Shown here: in pieces, positions 18,550 through 27,662 of the stretch
Position numbering within the stretch: the stretch's first letter is position 1
Layout: every line of letters starts with the position of its first letter
Origin: Marispirochaeta sp.
GTDB taxonomy: Bacteria > Spirochaetota > Spirochaetia > JC444 > Marispirochaetaceae
Length of the DNA: 64,000 nt
Direction: 5' to 3'
Assembly: GCF_963668165.1 (NCBI RefSeq)
Contig: NZ_OY764209.1
Span: forward strand, 62,001 to 126,000
Position numbers and translations under genes: made by a program
Notes under the pieces: model-generated
Told to the model about the DNA's origin: nothing
Database searches by the model: none
What the model saw: the letters and a program-made list of their open reading frames with translations, nothing else

Positions 18550-21500
18550 GGCGATTCCTTCGACCCATGTAAATCGGTGCCAAGTATGCGCGGGAACTCC
18601 TTCATGGATTTCTCTATTCCTTCTATATCAACCGAGGATGCTGCCAGATGCAGCTCAATACCCCAACGCCTGAGGTCCTCAGCACCATATTCGGCCGCGG
18701 CAGCGGCAACTCGCATTGCAAAATCCTCCAAGTCCTCTGTATAATATGAATCGGACAAATTTTGCCACTCCTCAAGAAATAGTTTAGCAATTTTCGTATA
18801 CATCTCCGGAGCAGCATGCAATTTTGGTAAAATTGCCTCGTCCGGAGCCTGATTTCCCGAGAAACCGTCGATAACAACGCTCCGCTGCGGTGCCAGAGGA
18901 AGATACCGCTTAAGAATCTCCATGAATCGGCCATGACTCAAGGGCTTTACCAGGACCTCCCGGATACCCGCCTGCAGTGCCAGTTTCCGGGTCTCCGGAA
19001 TTATAGAGGCGGTAATACCCACAATGGGAACAGCATCTCCAAGCTCTTTTCTGAGTTTTTCTGCGGTTTTCAGACCGGTTTTTCCCGTAAAGCCCAAAGA
19101 AAGAAGAACAAGGTCCGGGGGGGCCTTTCTGACCTGATTGACAGCTTCACTGCTGTCGGCGGCAGTATCTAAACGAAGGTTTCTGGCTGCTTCCAGATAC
19201 TTCTTTAAAAGCAGTACATCAACCTCCGAATCATTGACCCCCAGAATAACAGCATCCTGAAACACAAGGTCATTATCAGCAATGGGAAGCTTACTTTCAG
19301 ATTCCTCGGGTTTTCCGTACACAGGGACCTTGCGTAACATCAGGGAGAACTCGCTGCCATCACCGGGTTCACTCCTTAGACGGATATCTCCTCCCATAAG
19401 GTCCGCCAGACGCTGAGAAATAGTCAGCCCAAGTCCCGTCCCGCCGAACTTGTTTATATCCTGCTGTCGTACCTGATGGAAGGCCTGGAAGATAATGTCC
19501 TGTTCTTCTTTCGGGATTCCTGCGCCAGTGTCCCTGACAATAATACTGAAATCCGCCGTCTTGTTACTGATCTTTATCAGCCGGACTTCCACCCCCACGG
19601 ATCCGTTCTCCGTAAATTTTACGGAATTGCCTACAAGGTTAAAAAGAATCTGCCGCAGCCGCCCTCCGTCTATAATTACCTGGGAGGGGAAGGTGTTGTC
19701 CACATCGGATATGAGGGCCAGGCCTTTCTTTTCGCAGCTTACAGAGAAGAGATCCAGAACCTCCTGCACCAGTTCACGGATGCTCACCGGACCCGGATTG
19801 AGTTCCAGTTTCCCCGCATCGATTTTAGAAAGATCAAGGATATCATTGATCAGCCCCAGCAGGGCCGTACCACTCTTTTGAACAATTGATAAATAAGAAC
19901 GGTGGTCGCTGTCTCCTGTTTCCCTCAGCAGCACCTCGGTGAAACCAAGGATAGCGTTCATGGGGGTCCTGATTTCATGACTCATATTGGCAATGAAGTG
20001 GCTCTTTGCCTGGTTCGCCTCCTCAGCCTGGCGCTTTGCCTCTTTCAGGCGTGCTTCGGCTATCTTTCGCTGGGAGATGTCCCTGATAATGATCTGTACA
20101 ATTCCGGCCTCCGGATCCAGCAGAGAAACGGAAATTTCCGTATCGATCTCTTCGCCCTCTTTGTTATAAAAACCCTGTTCCTTGCGTAACTGGGCCCCCT
20201 GCTGAAGCTCGCGGATCATCTGATCAATGCGGCTCTGTTTACGGTACAATGAAAGGATATTGAGGCTCTCAAGCTCCTCTTTCTGATACCCGAAAAGTGC
20301 CGCCGCACTCTCGTTGACCTCCAGGATGTCTCCGGAGGCATCATGAATCACGATCGCGTCATTGGAATTCTGGAAGAGGGCCCGGTACTTTCGTTCGCTG
20401 TTCGCCAGCCTGACATTTCGCTCCCGCTCTTCCGTTATATCCTCGTACAAGCCCAGTACCGCGACGGCCTGTCCGTCTTCATCGAGGATGGGGATCTTGC
20501 TGGAGCGGACATAGCGTATAAGCCCGTCAAGTCTCGGCATTGGTTCCTGGGAGTTCAGGTTACCCGTCCTGGAATCTAGAATCTTTTGATCATCCCTGCG
20601 GAAAAACTGGGCGATCTGTGGAGGTGAAAGCTGATCATCGGTTTGTCCGATTACCTCCCCGGGAGATCCGTACCCGGTGTCTTCGGCAAAACGGCGGTTA
20701 CAGCCCAGATACACCCCGGAAGAGTTTTTCCAGAAGACACTCATTGGAATATTGTCCATGATTAACGACAGCATCTGCCTGGACTGCTGAAGCTCGTAGG
20801 TGCGGGCATCAACCAGGGACTCTACCTCTACCTCCCGGTTTATACTGCTCAGAAGGTAGGAAAAGGCCAGCAGGATGAAAATTACTCCGAGCCCGAGAAC
20901 TACCTCCGGCAAAAAGTCTCCTGCCCCAAGAAGTACCCGGCCGCCGGGACCAGCATGCCAACGGCTTGTCGAAGCGGATAAGTATTCAAATGCTCCAGCA
21001 ACAAAGATTATACCAAAAGCCGTAAGTATAAAAACGGAACGGTATCTTCCTCGTAGAACCCGGGTCAGCTGTCGTTCTCTCATGTAACTGAGGGCCATTA
21101 TAAAGCCGTAAACAACCACAGCGACGGCGGAAAGAAACAGCACGATCGGGACCAGAGTGCGAATCGTACCACCTCTGTTAAATATTCCGGTCTCGTTCAC
21201 AGAACCTGTCAGCACAATCAGGACAACACTGTTAAGCAGAGCTCCCTGCTGCCGCAGGCTGAACATGACAGGTCCGATTAATACCAGAAAGATCGGCATA
21301 TACAGAAAGAACGGATGGTGCAAATAATGATGAAGAATCCCAAAGGTAATAATCAACACCAGAAAGAGAATAAAAATCAGGCGTTGCCTGAGAGCATTGT
21401 GTTTTCCTGCCGACTGTAAACCGAAAAAGGAGATCAGCCATGGCGTCAGAATAAGGGCGGCACTGAAAACTCCGGTGAACCAGAGAATATAATTTGCTCC

Positions 21501-21953
21501 AAGGCCGGATCTGATTCCCAGAATAAAATAGAGCGTCAGTTCTCCAGCTGATGCGGCTATGAGGGCTGCTACAGCGGAAGCCGAAATCAAAGGCAGAATA
21601 TCCCTGCTGCGGCGAAGGTTCTTTCCGTCCCCCAGAGCCTGCTTCAAAAGTAAACTGAAAACCCAGCTTGCAGCACTATAGCCGGTGGACATTACCAGAG
21701 CCACAGCCAGAAAAGTAAGTACGTCAGCATACCCCAGGAACTCGATAAAAAAAATGAGAGGTAAAAAGACTCCGAGGAAAATACCCGCGTACCCATAGAT
21801 TCCAAACAGGTAACCCGCGGCCAGTGCTACTCCTGCGGCGGGCCAGTAAGGAGAAACCATGGAATCACCAAGCTCAAAGACGCGGCCGATGACCGCAAAG
21901 AGGTAATACGCACCGGCGGTGCCGATAACCTGCAGCAGTTTTTTTCCCTTCAT
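18546..21953 (-). CDS. MASE1 hybrid sensor kinase with degenerate receiver and Hpt
   Basis: 1135 residues. An N-terminal MASE1-type membrane domain and further helices cover about 1-370. Two PAS domains (about 390-510 and 520-630) lead to HisKA with H659 (NMSHEIRTP) and HATPase (about 760-875; N, G1 and G2 boxes present). The C-terminal receiver-like domain (about 899-1018) has Ser952 where the phospho-acceptor Asp should be (DLVLLS), and only one of the acidic pair remains (N907 D908). The Hpt-like tail (about 1045-1125) has Met1080 in place of the phospho-His. Autokinase should work, but internal relay cannot. Confidence 0.9.
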   Translation of the reverse strand: MKGKKLLQVIGTAGAYYLFAVIGRVFELGDSMVSPYWPAAGVALAAGYLFGIYGYAGIFLGVFLPLIFFIEFLGYADVLTFLAVALVMSTGYSAASWVFSLLLKQALGDGKNLRRSRDILPLISASAVAALIAASAGELTLYFILGIRSGLGANYILWFTGVFSAALILTPWLISFFGLQSAGKHNALRQRLIFILFLVLIITFGILHHYLHHPFFLYMPIFLVLIGPVMFSLRQQGALLNSVVLIVLTGSVNETGIFNRGGTIRTLVPIVLFLSAVAVVVYGFIMALSYMRERQLTRVLRGRYRSVFILTAFGIIFVAGAFEYLSASTSRWHAGPGGRVLLGAGDFLPEVVLGLGVIFILLAFSYLLSSINREVEVESLVDARTYELQQSRQMLSLIMDNIPMSVFWKNSSGVYLGCNRRFAEDTGYGSPGEVIGQTDDQLSPPQIAQFFRRDDQKILDSRTGNLNSQEPMPRLDGLIRYVRSSKIPILDEDGQAVAVLGLYEDITEERERNVRLANSERKYRALFQNSNDAIVIHDASGDILEVNESAAALFGYQKEELESLNILSLYRKQSRIDQMIRELQQGAQLRKEQGFYNKEGEEIDTEISVSLLDPEAGIVQIIIRDISQRKIAEARLKEAKRQAEEANQAKSHFIANMSHEIRTPMNAILGFTEVLLRETGDSDHRSYLSIVQKSGTALLGLINDILDLSKIDAGKLELNPGPVSIRELVQEVLDLFSVSCEKKGLALISDVDNTFPSQVIIDGGRLRQILFNLVGNSVKFTENGSVGVEVRLIKISNKTADFSIIVRDTGAGIPKEEQDIIFQAFHQVRQQDINKFGGTGLGLTISQRLADLMGGDIRLRSEPGDGSEFSLMLRKVPVYGKPEESESKLPIADNDLVFQDAVILGVNDSEVDVLLLKKYLEAARNLRLDTAADSSEAVNQVRKAPPDLVLLSLGFTGKTGLKTAEKLRKELGDAVPIVGITASIIPETRKLALQAGIREVLVKPLSHGRFMEILKRYLPLAPQRSVVIDGFSGNQAPDEAILPKLHAAPEMYTKIAKLFLEEWQNLSDSYYTEDLEDFAMRVAAAAAEYGAEDLRRWGIELHLAASSVDIEGIEKSMKEFPRILGTDLHGSKESP

Positions 21954-21979
21954 ACCTTATAATTTTAGAAATAATTTAA

Positions 21980-22639
21980 CTATTCTTCCAGTAGAAAAGT
22001 CCTGAAATCCTCAACCCGGGTAAAATACCAGCGGCAGCGCCTCTGCATCTCTTCCATAATGGAAGAGACCTGATGCCCCCACCCGGCTCCCAGGGTATTG
22101 ATTCCCAGGCTGTTGGCCATATCGATTCCGGGGGATAAATCATCGAGCATTGCCGCCTCGTCAGGATTTACGCCAAGATGACGGAGAGCCTCCTGTGCCG
22201 GCCAGGGATGAGGTTTGCGGCGTTTCGGATCGTTATGCCATCCGAACACGAGATCCGGGACAAAACCTTCCGCGCCATGAGAGTAATCCCTGAGGATATG
22301 CTCTTTTTCCGAATGGGAGACCACTACGACCATACCTCCGGCTGCACGGAAACTTTTGAGAGTGTCCACAATTCCGGGAAAAAAAAGCGGCACTCTGGTA
22401 CTGGTAAAACTGCGCCAGATGGCAAACTCCTCTTCCATTTCCTCGGGACTGAAGTTCAGTTCGCCGATATAGTAGTCAAATACACCGGGATGAAAGTTCT
22501 TCTCAAACCAGACATTAAGAGATTCAGGTTCCTGGTCCGGGCGCATCCGCCGTATAATCTCGCAATGGGCCGGATAATGGATATGTCGGGTACTGTCGAC
22601 ACAGGTGTCATCATGGTCGACAAGAAGACAACGATACAT
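21980..22639 (-). CDS. HAD-superfamily hydrolase
   Basis: 219 residues with the HAD phosphatase layout: motif I DHDDT at 8-12, motif II VVSHS, a motif III Lys around KRRKP, and motif IV MLDDLSPGID. A helical cap sits between motifs I and II, as in phosphoglycolate-phosphatase-like (subclass I) members. Substrate unknown. GGGAG precedes the ATG. It lies just downstream of nothing co-directional except the kinase gene at 21953, which starts 26 bases past its stop, so it may be cotranscribed with the kinase. Confidence 0.85.
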   Translation of the reverse strand: MYRCLLVDHDDTCVDSTRHIHYPAHCEIIRRMRPDQEPESLNVWFEKNFHPGVFDYYIGELNFSPEEMEEEFAIWRSFTSTRVPLFFPGIVDTLKSFRAAGGMVVVVSHSEKEHILRDYSHGAEGFVPDLVFGWHNDPKRRKPHPWPAQEALRHLGVNPDEAAMLDDLSPGIDMANSLGINTLGAGWGHQVSSIMEEMQRRCRWYFTRVEDFRTFLLEE

Positions 22640-22657
22640 AGCTACTCCCGCCGTAGA

Positions 22658-22697
22658 TTGATTTCTTGTGTTTCCCGACGTTTACTGGTACAGTAAA
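22658..22697 (+). promoter_or_regulatory. Promoter whose -10 is inside a perfect palindrome
   Basis: TTGATT (22658-22663), 17 bases, TTTACT (22681-22686). The -10 is the left arm of TTTACTG-GTA-CAGTAAA (22681-22697), ending five bases before the ATG at 22703. The messenger would have a leader of about ten bases at most. Confidence 0.45.
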
Positions 22698-22702
22698 ATT
22701 AC

Positions 22703-23080
22703 ATGCTGATACGTAATAAAATTACAACGGATCATTTGGCTTCCGCAATAGCCAATGGCGAATTTCCTGCTGAGATCCTGGAGGCTTCGGCCCTTGTGGC
22801 CTGTATTATGACCCAGAGCTGGTGTCCCCAGTGGATATTTATGCGCAGCTGGTTACGAAAGCTGGAGAAATCAGCAGATATGACAGAGGAATTGAAGATT
22901 CAAACCTTTGAGACAGAATACGACCGTCTGCCGAACTTCTCAGAATTCCGTAGTTTTAAAGAGCAGGTGTGGAACAACTGGGAGGTCCCCTACATTCGTT
23001 ACTATTCGGGGGGAACGTTAATCCACGAGTCCAACTTTGTCTCCGCCATGATATTTCTGGATAATCTGAAGAACCCATGA
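22703..23080 (+). CDS. Thioredoxin-like protein with a single active-site cysteine
   Basis: 125 residues. The segment ALVACIMTQSWCPQW, followed by a helix and later EVPYIRYYSGGTLIHES, matches the thioredoxin layout (beta strand, WCPxx active site, cis-Pro loop VP, strand, Gly turn). The second active-site Cys is replaced by Trp (WCPQW), so it would be a monothiol or non-redox binding version. This is fold recognition by eye, moderately sure. Its stop overlaps the start of the GGDEF-EAL gene (ATGA), so the two are translationally coupled. Confidence 0.65.
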   Translation: MLIRNKITTDHLASAIANGEFPAEILEASALVACIMTQSWCPQWIFMRSWLRKLEKSADMTEELKIQTFETEYDRLPNFSEFRSFKEQVWNNWEVPYIRYYSGGTLIHESNFVSAMIFLDNLKNP

Positions 23081-24744
23081 GCGACGACCTTATTCATCAT
23101 ATCATTCATGCCACCGATGACTTTATCGCTGTCCTGGATATGGATTTTAATCTTGTCCTGGTAAACGACGCCTACCTGAAAACCTTCAACCAGAGCAAGG
23201 AAGAGATCCTGGAGAGGAACTTTTTCGATCTCTGGCCCGGCATAGGCAAAACTGTCAGCCCCGAAGAGCGGAAACTGCGTATTCTCGAGTGCATCAGGAA
23301 TGAGAGCACGGTTTTTATTGAACCGGAATCAGCTGAGGGTAACTATTTCCGTTTTAAAAAGGCCTTTTATCCCTTCGGACGGGATAAAGAGGCCAGCCAC
23401 ATAATTGCGGTATTCCATGATGTCTCGGATATTGAAGCCATTGAATCCCGGCTGACCCACTATGAGTTCCGCGACCATATTACCGGCCTTTTCAACCGCC
23501 GTTCCCTGGAAATAATCCTGGATATGGAGCTTGAGAAAGCCCGCAGAAGCCGGGGAGATTACTTCAAGGCGCTGCTGTTTATAGGCATTGCCAACCTGGG
23601 AACAGTAAACGACTCAATCGGATTCGAAACCGGTGATCTTCTGCTGGAAAGTATCGGCTGCCGTATTAAAGAAACTCTCCGTAAATCGGATTATGTTTTC
23701 CGGTTTGAAGGCAATGAACTGGCGGTGCTGCTAACCACCTTGCAGCGGACGACGGATGTAGCCCAGGTAGCGGATAAACTGGGAGAGATAATCAGCCTGC
23801 CCTACCATACTGGAAAGGCAAGCTTTAACCTCTCCTCGGTTATTGGTATCAGCACCTACCCGGAGGACGGCGAATCAAGCAAAGAGCTGATACAGCGATC
23901 TTCGGCAGCCATGAGGGAAGCCAAGCGAAAAGGAACCGGGTTCCTCCACTGGGACCCTGTGCTGCACGCCAACGCGACTGAGCGGCTTAAAATGAAGAGC
24001 GAGCTTACCCGGGCTTTTCGCGCTGATGAGTTTGGACTACTCTACCAGCCCATAGTCGACGCCGCGGGCGAAATCCGTGGAGTTGAGACCTTTCTGCGCT
24101 GGCGGCATCCTGACCGCGGAATTTTAAAACCGGAGACCTTTCTGTCCATCCTTGAAGAGAACAGGAATATTTCCACCCTGACCCGCTGGGTCCTTCTGCA
24201 GACAGCCGAACAGATTGCCCCACTGGGCGGGCGGCACGGGATATTCTTTAACGTAAATCTCTCATTCCTCGATTTGATGGATCCGGATATTGAGGTTCTG
24301 ATACAAAAAATACTGCGGGAAAACACAGATGCAGTCAAACTGAATCTTGAAATCGGCAATGCCGGTGAGACGCAATGGAAAAAGGTAAAAAAGACGATGG
24401 ACCGCGTAAGCGCGCTGGGGATAAATTTTGTGCTTTCTGATTTCGCTGGCAGTTCCGATTTTATCTCGTTTTTACGTGATTATCCCGTAAACGGCGTAAA
24501 GATAAATATTGCCGCCTGTGCTGCTGCAAGGAATCCTGAAGACCTGGTATTAATACAGGATATGGCCATCCTGGCCCGGCATCAGAATAAAAAGGTTTTC
24601 ATTGAAGGCATCGAAAATAAAGACATGGCAGAGGCAGCGCGAAATGTGGAAGGGGATTACCTGCAGGGGTACTACTTTGCCGAACCTGTCCCTTCCGCCG
24701 TTCTGGAAGAACTCCTTACAACCGGTCATCATCTGCCGCGATAA
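23077..24744 (+). CDS. PAS-GGDEF-EAL protein with degenerate catalytic sites
   Basis: 555 residues: PAS about 5-120, GGDEF-like about 125-290, EAL-like about 300-550. The GGDEF signature is EGNEL (211-215), but the I-site RKSD (202-205) is intact. The EAL domain has ETF at 337-339, SDFAGS where active enzymes have DDFGTG, and KIN (475-477) in place of KID; these acidic metal ligands are needed for hydrolysis. It should neither make nor degrade c-di-GMP but could bind it through the I-site or the EAL pocket. It is coupled to the thioredoxin-like gene. Confidence 0.85.
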   Translation: MSDDLIHHIIHATDDFIAVLDMDFNLVLVNDAYLKTFNQSKEEILERNFFDLWPGIGKTVSPEERKLRILECIRNESTVFIEPESAEGNYFRFKKAFYPFGRDKEASHIIAVFHDVSDIEAIESRLTHYEFRDHITGLFNRRSLEIILDMELEKARRSRGDYFKALLFIGIANLGTVNDSIGFETGDLLLESIGCRIKETLRKSDYVFRFEGNELAVLLTTLQRTTDVAQVADKLGEIISLPYHTGKASFNLSSVIGISTYPEDGESSKELIQRSSAAMREAKRKGTGFLHWDPVLHANATERLKMKSELTRAFRADEFGLLYQPIVDAAGEIRGVETFLRWRHPDRGILKPETFLSILEENRNISTLTRWVLLQTAEQIAPLGGRHGIFFNVNLSFLDLMDPDIEVLIQKILRENTDAVKLNLEIGNAGETQWKKVKKTMDRVSALGINFVLSDFAGSSDFISFLRDYPVNGVKINIAACAAARNPEDLVLIQDMAILARHQNKKVFIEGIENKDMAEAARNVEGDYLQGYYFAEPVPSAVLEELLTTGHHLPR

Positions 24745-24758
24745 AAACGGAGGGACCC

Positions 24759-25766
24759 TTAGACAGGCAGCTCCCTTCCCGGAACATAGAAAAAAAGGAC
24801 CATGCTTACCAGATAAACAACGTACAGCAGCAGCAGTACCACGCCCTTCCAGCGGTGGAGACGGTACTTATGACGGGCCAGAAGCAGCATTGTAACAACA
24901 ATAATTATCATGGACGGAAAAGCAAAGTAGATTACATTCGTCGCCACCTGGATTGTATTGGCCGCCGCGGCAGCACCGACAATCCAGAGAATATTGAGGA
25001 TATCCGCCCCAATAATATCTCCAAAAGCAAGATCACCATGACCCTTGCGGGCAGCGGTAATGCAGGTTGCGATCTCCGGCAAAGAAGTTCCGATGGCAAT
25101 TATTGTCAGCCCGATTATTACCTCGGGAACCTGAAAAAACCGGGCAATGTTTAATGACGAACTGACCAGGAATTCACTGGCGATTATGACACCGGCCACA
25201 CCAATAAAAAAGAGCAGGAGCTGTTTCCCGAGGGTTCCGGGTTTTATATGTTCTTCTATCTCGTCTTCAGGAGGGGGTACAAGCCCGGCATTCTTTCTGC
25301 TGGTGTTTACAAGAACAATTAAATATCCCGCCAGGATTATCAGGAGCATGATTCCTTCCAGCCGGCTTATAACACCGTTAAGGGCCAGACCAAAAGCGAA
25401 TAAATCTATTACAACCAGGAAAAGACCAACCCGTTTCAGGACCCTGGGGTTTATTGTTATTGCTTTTGGAGCAAGCAGGATTGCCAGAGCCAGGGCCACT
25501 CCGTCATCGACAATGACCGAACCGATGGCATTTCCCAGGGCTATTTCCGGAAAGCCCCGAATGGCTGACATCAGGGACACGGTGAACTCGGGGGCGGTGG
25601 TTGCAAAGCCTACAAGGACAATACCGATAATCACCTTGTCAATTCTTGCCTTGACCGCCACACCCACAGCGCCATCCACCAGGAAGTCCGCGCTTTTCGC
25701 GAGTATATAAAAACTGGCAAACAAAGTAAGGAAATTGAGCAGCATATTATCTGCGGGCAAATGCAT
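24759..25766 (-). CDS. CaCA-family sodium/calcium antiporter
   Basis: 335 residues, about ten transmembrane helices. The two alpha repeats of the calcium:cation antiporter superfamily are clear: GFATTAPEFTVSLMSAIRG with GNAIGSVIVDD, and AIGTSLPEIATCITAARKG with GDIIGADILNI. The central loop (EDEIEEHIKPG) is short and acidic. It probably exports Ca2+ in exchange for Na+ or H+. The second residue of GNAIGSVIVDD has Asp in place of the usual Asn of GSN. GAGAGGGG precedes the ATG. It is divergent from fhs. Confidence 0.9.
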   Translation of the reverse strand: MHLPADNMLLNFLTLFASFYILAKSADFLVDGAVGVAVKARIDKVIIGIVLVGFATTAPEFTVSLMSAIRGFPEIALGNAIGSVIVDDGVALALAILLAPKAITINPRVLKRVGLFLVVIDLFAFGLALNGVISRLEGIMLLIILAGYLIVLVNTSRKNAGLVPPPEDEIEEHIKPGTLGKQLLLFFIGVAGVIIASEFLVSSSLNIARFFQVPEVIIGLTIIAIGTSLPEIATCITAARKGHGDLAFGDIIGADILNILWIVGAAAAANTIQVATNVIYFAFPSMIIIVVTMLLLARHKYRLHRWKGVVLLLLYVVYLVSMVLFFYVPGRELPV

Positions 25767-25904
25767 GAAACCCCTCTCCTGCCTGTTCGTAAATCGGTAG
25801 TTGAGTGTACCCGGTACAGCGTTTCAGTTGCAAGTAATATAACCCGGACATCTCGGCAGAATAATTTTCTGGCCTTCACAGGATTTATCCGGCATAATGA
25901 AAAT

Positions 25905-27581
25905 ATGGTAAATGATATCGATATAGCACGAGGGTACTCCCTGAGGCCCATTGAAGAGATTGCAGCAGGTATGGGAATCAGAAAAGAGGATCTTCGCAGC
26001 TACGGTCCGTATATAGCAAAAATCAGACAGCCGGCCTTATCCCGGCTTTTGGCTCAAGCCCCACGGGGGAAACTGATTCTTGTCAGTGCCATTACCCCGA
26101 CACCCGCGGGAGAAGGAAAAACTACTACCAGCATAGCCCTGGCGCAGGGTCTCGCGAAAATCGGCAAGAAGCCTGTAGTCGCCCTCAGGGAACCTTCCCT
26201 CGGACCGGTTTTCGGCATAAAGGGCGGTGCCACGGGAGGTGGACATTCCCAGGTGCTTCCCATGGAGGATATCAACCTTCACTTTACCGGTGACCTTCAC
26301 GCTGTAACCAGCGCCCATAATCTGATAGCTGCCGCCCTGGACAACTGCATTCATTACCGGCAGGGGCTCAGGGTATCCCCCCGGGACCTTGTGTGGCCCC
26401 GGGTAATGGATATGAACGACCGGGCACTTCGCAGCATGGTAATCGGGCTGGGGGGCAGCGCAAACGGTGTACCCCGGGAGTGTGGATTCGATATAACCGC
26501 AGCCTCGGAGATAATGGCAATCCTGTGTCTTTCCATGGGCTACGAGGACCTGAAAAAACGTATTGCCCGTATCCTGCTGGGCTTTACCGAGGAAGGAGAA
26601 CCGGTACGGGTCAGCGACCTGAAGATCGAAGGAGCAGCTTCCGCGCTGCTCAGGGAAGCCCTTTTGCCCAATCTGGTCCAGACAGGAGAAGGTATCCCCG
26701 CCCTGATACACGGCGGTCCTTTTGCCAATATTGCACAGGGGGCCAATTCAGTAATAGCCACCAATCTGGCCTTACGCTGTTCAGACTATACTGTAACGGA
26801 AGCGGGATTCGGCTTTGACCTTGGCGCGGAAAAGTTTTTCGACATTGTGGCACCTTCCGGGGGATTTTCTCCCGAGGCTGTGGTGCTTGTTGCCACAGTG
26901 CGGGCGCTTAAGATGCATGGCGGAGTCAGGAAAAGTGAACTTGACCTGCCGAATCCGGAGGCGGTGGCCCTGGGAGGTGTGAACCTTGAGAAACACCTCG
27001 AGAATATCGCTAAATTCCATGTCCCGGCGGTCGTTGCCATAAACCGTTTTCCCGGTGATACGGACGAAGAAATTAAGGCTGTGCGAAGGATCTGCCAGGC
27101 AAAAAATGCAGCCTATGCGGTCTCCACAGGCTGGGCCGACGGGGGTGCCGGCGCGGTCTCCCTGGCAGAAGAGGTCAGTAAAGTATGCGAAGCCGGACAA
27201 AAACAGAAAGCCCGCCAGTTATATGAATGGAAGCTCCCGGTAGAAGAAAAAATAGCCCTGATAGCACACGAGGTATACGGGGCCCAGGCGGTGGATTATA
27301 CAGGCGAAGCAAAAAAAGACCTGCGGCGTATCGTAAAACTTGGGTACAGCGAACTGCCGGTATGCATCGCCAAGACTCAAAGCTCCCTTTCGGATAATCC
27401 AAAACTTCTGGGACGCCCCAAGGACTTCCTGGTAACCGTTCGGCGTATTTTTATCTCCGCAGGGGCAGGGTTCCTGGTTCCTCTGACCGGGGACATTCTC
27501 AGAATGCCGGGTCTTCCCCGAATCCCGGCGGCAGAGAGTATAGATATAGACGCGGAGGGAAACATCAGCGGTCTTTTTTAA
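25905..27581 (+). CDS. fhs: Formate-tetrahydrofolate ligase
   Basis: 558 residues from the ATG at 25905, the usual length; an upstream extension of the frame to 25761 overlaps the antiporter gene and is rejected. The P-loop PTPAGEGKTTT and the conserved segments REPSLGPVFGIKGGATGGG and GFDLGAEKFFD are present. It activates formate to 10-formyl-THF with ATP, feeding purine synthesis and, in anaerobes, one-carbon metabolism. No ribosome binding site stands out. No other folate gene is adjacent. Confidence 0.96.
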   Translation: MVNDIDIARGYSLRPIEEIAAGMGIRKEDLRSYGPYIAKIRQPALSRLLAQAPRGKLILVSAITPTPAGEGKTTTSIALAQGLAKIGKKPVVALREPSLGPVFGIKGGATGGGHSQVLPMEDINLHFTGDLHAVTSAHNLIAAALDNCIHYRQGLRVSPRDLVWPRVMDMNDRALRSMVIGLGGSANGVPRECGFDITAASEIMAILCLSMGYEDLKKRIARILLGFTEEGEPVRVSDLKIEGAASALLREALLPNLVQTGEGIPALIHGGPFANIAQGANSVIATNLALRCSDYTVTEAGFGFDLGAEKFFDIVAPSGGFSPEAVVLVATVRALKMHGGVRKSELDLPNPEAVALGGVNLEKHLENIAKFHVPAVVAINRFPGDTDEEIKAVRRICQAKNAAYAVSTGWADGGAGAVSLAEEVSKVCEAGQKQKARQLYEWKLPVEEKIALIAHEVYGAQAVDYTGEAKKDLRRIVKLGYSELPVCIAKTQSSLSDNPKLLGRPKDFLVTVRRIFISAGAGFLVPLTGDILRMPGLPRIPAAESIDIDAEGNISGLF

Positions 27582-27662
27582 GCTTTGTACCATATATTAC
27601 TGTCTTTCAGGAGAAATCTGCGTACGTTTATCATGAAGTAAAAAGCCGGATCAGGAGGCAGT

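Noticed and set aside
25761..25904. N-terminal extension of fhs
   Set aside because: It would overlap the divergent antiporter gene, is not part of the conserved protein and gives a length above the family norm.
25767..25904. Riboswitch (for example THF type) before fhs
   Set aside because: Apart from a short GTACC-C-GGTAC palindrome there is no pseudoknot or conserved core that I can recognise.
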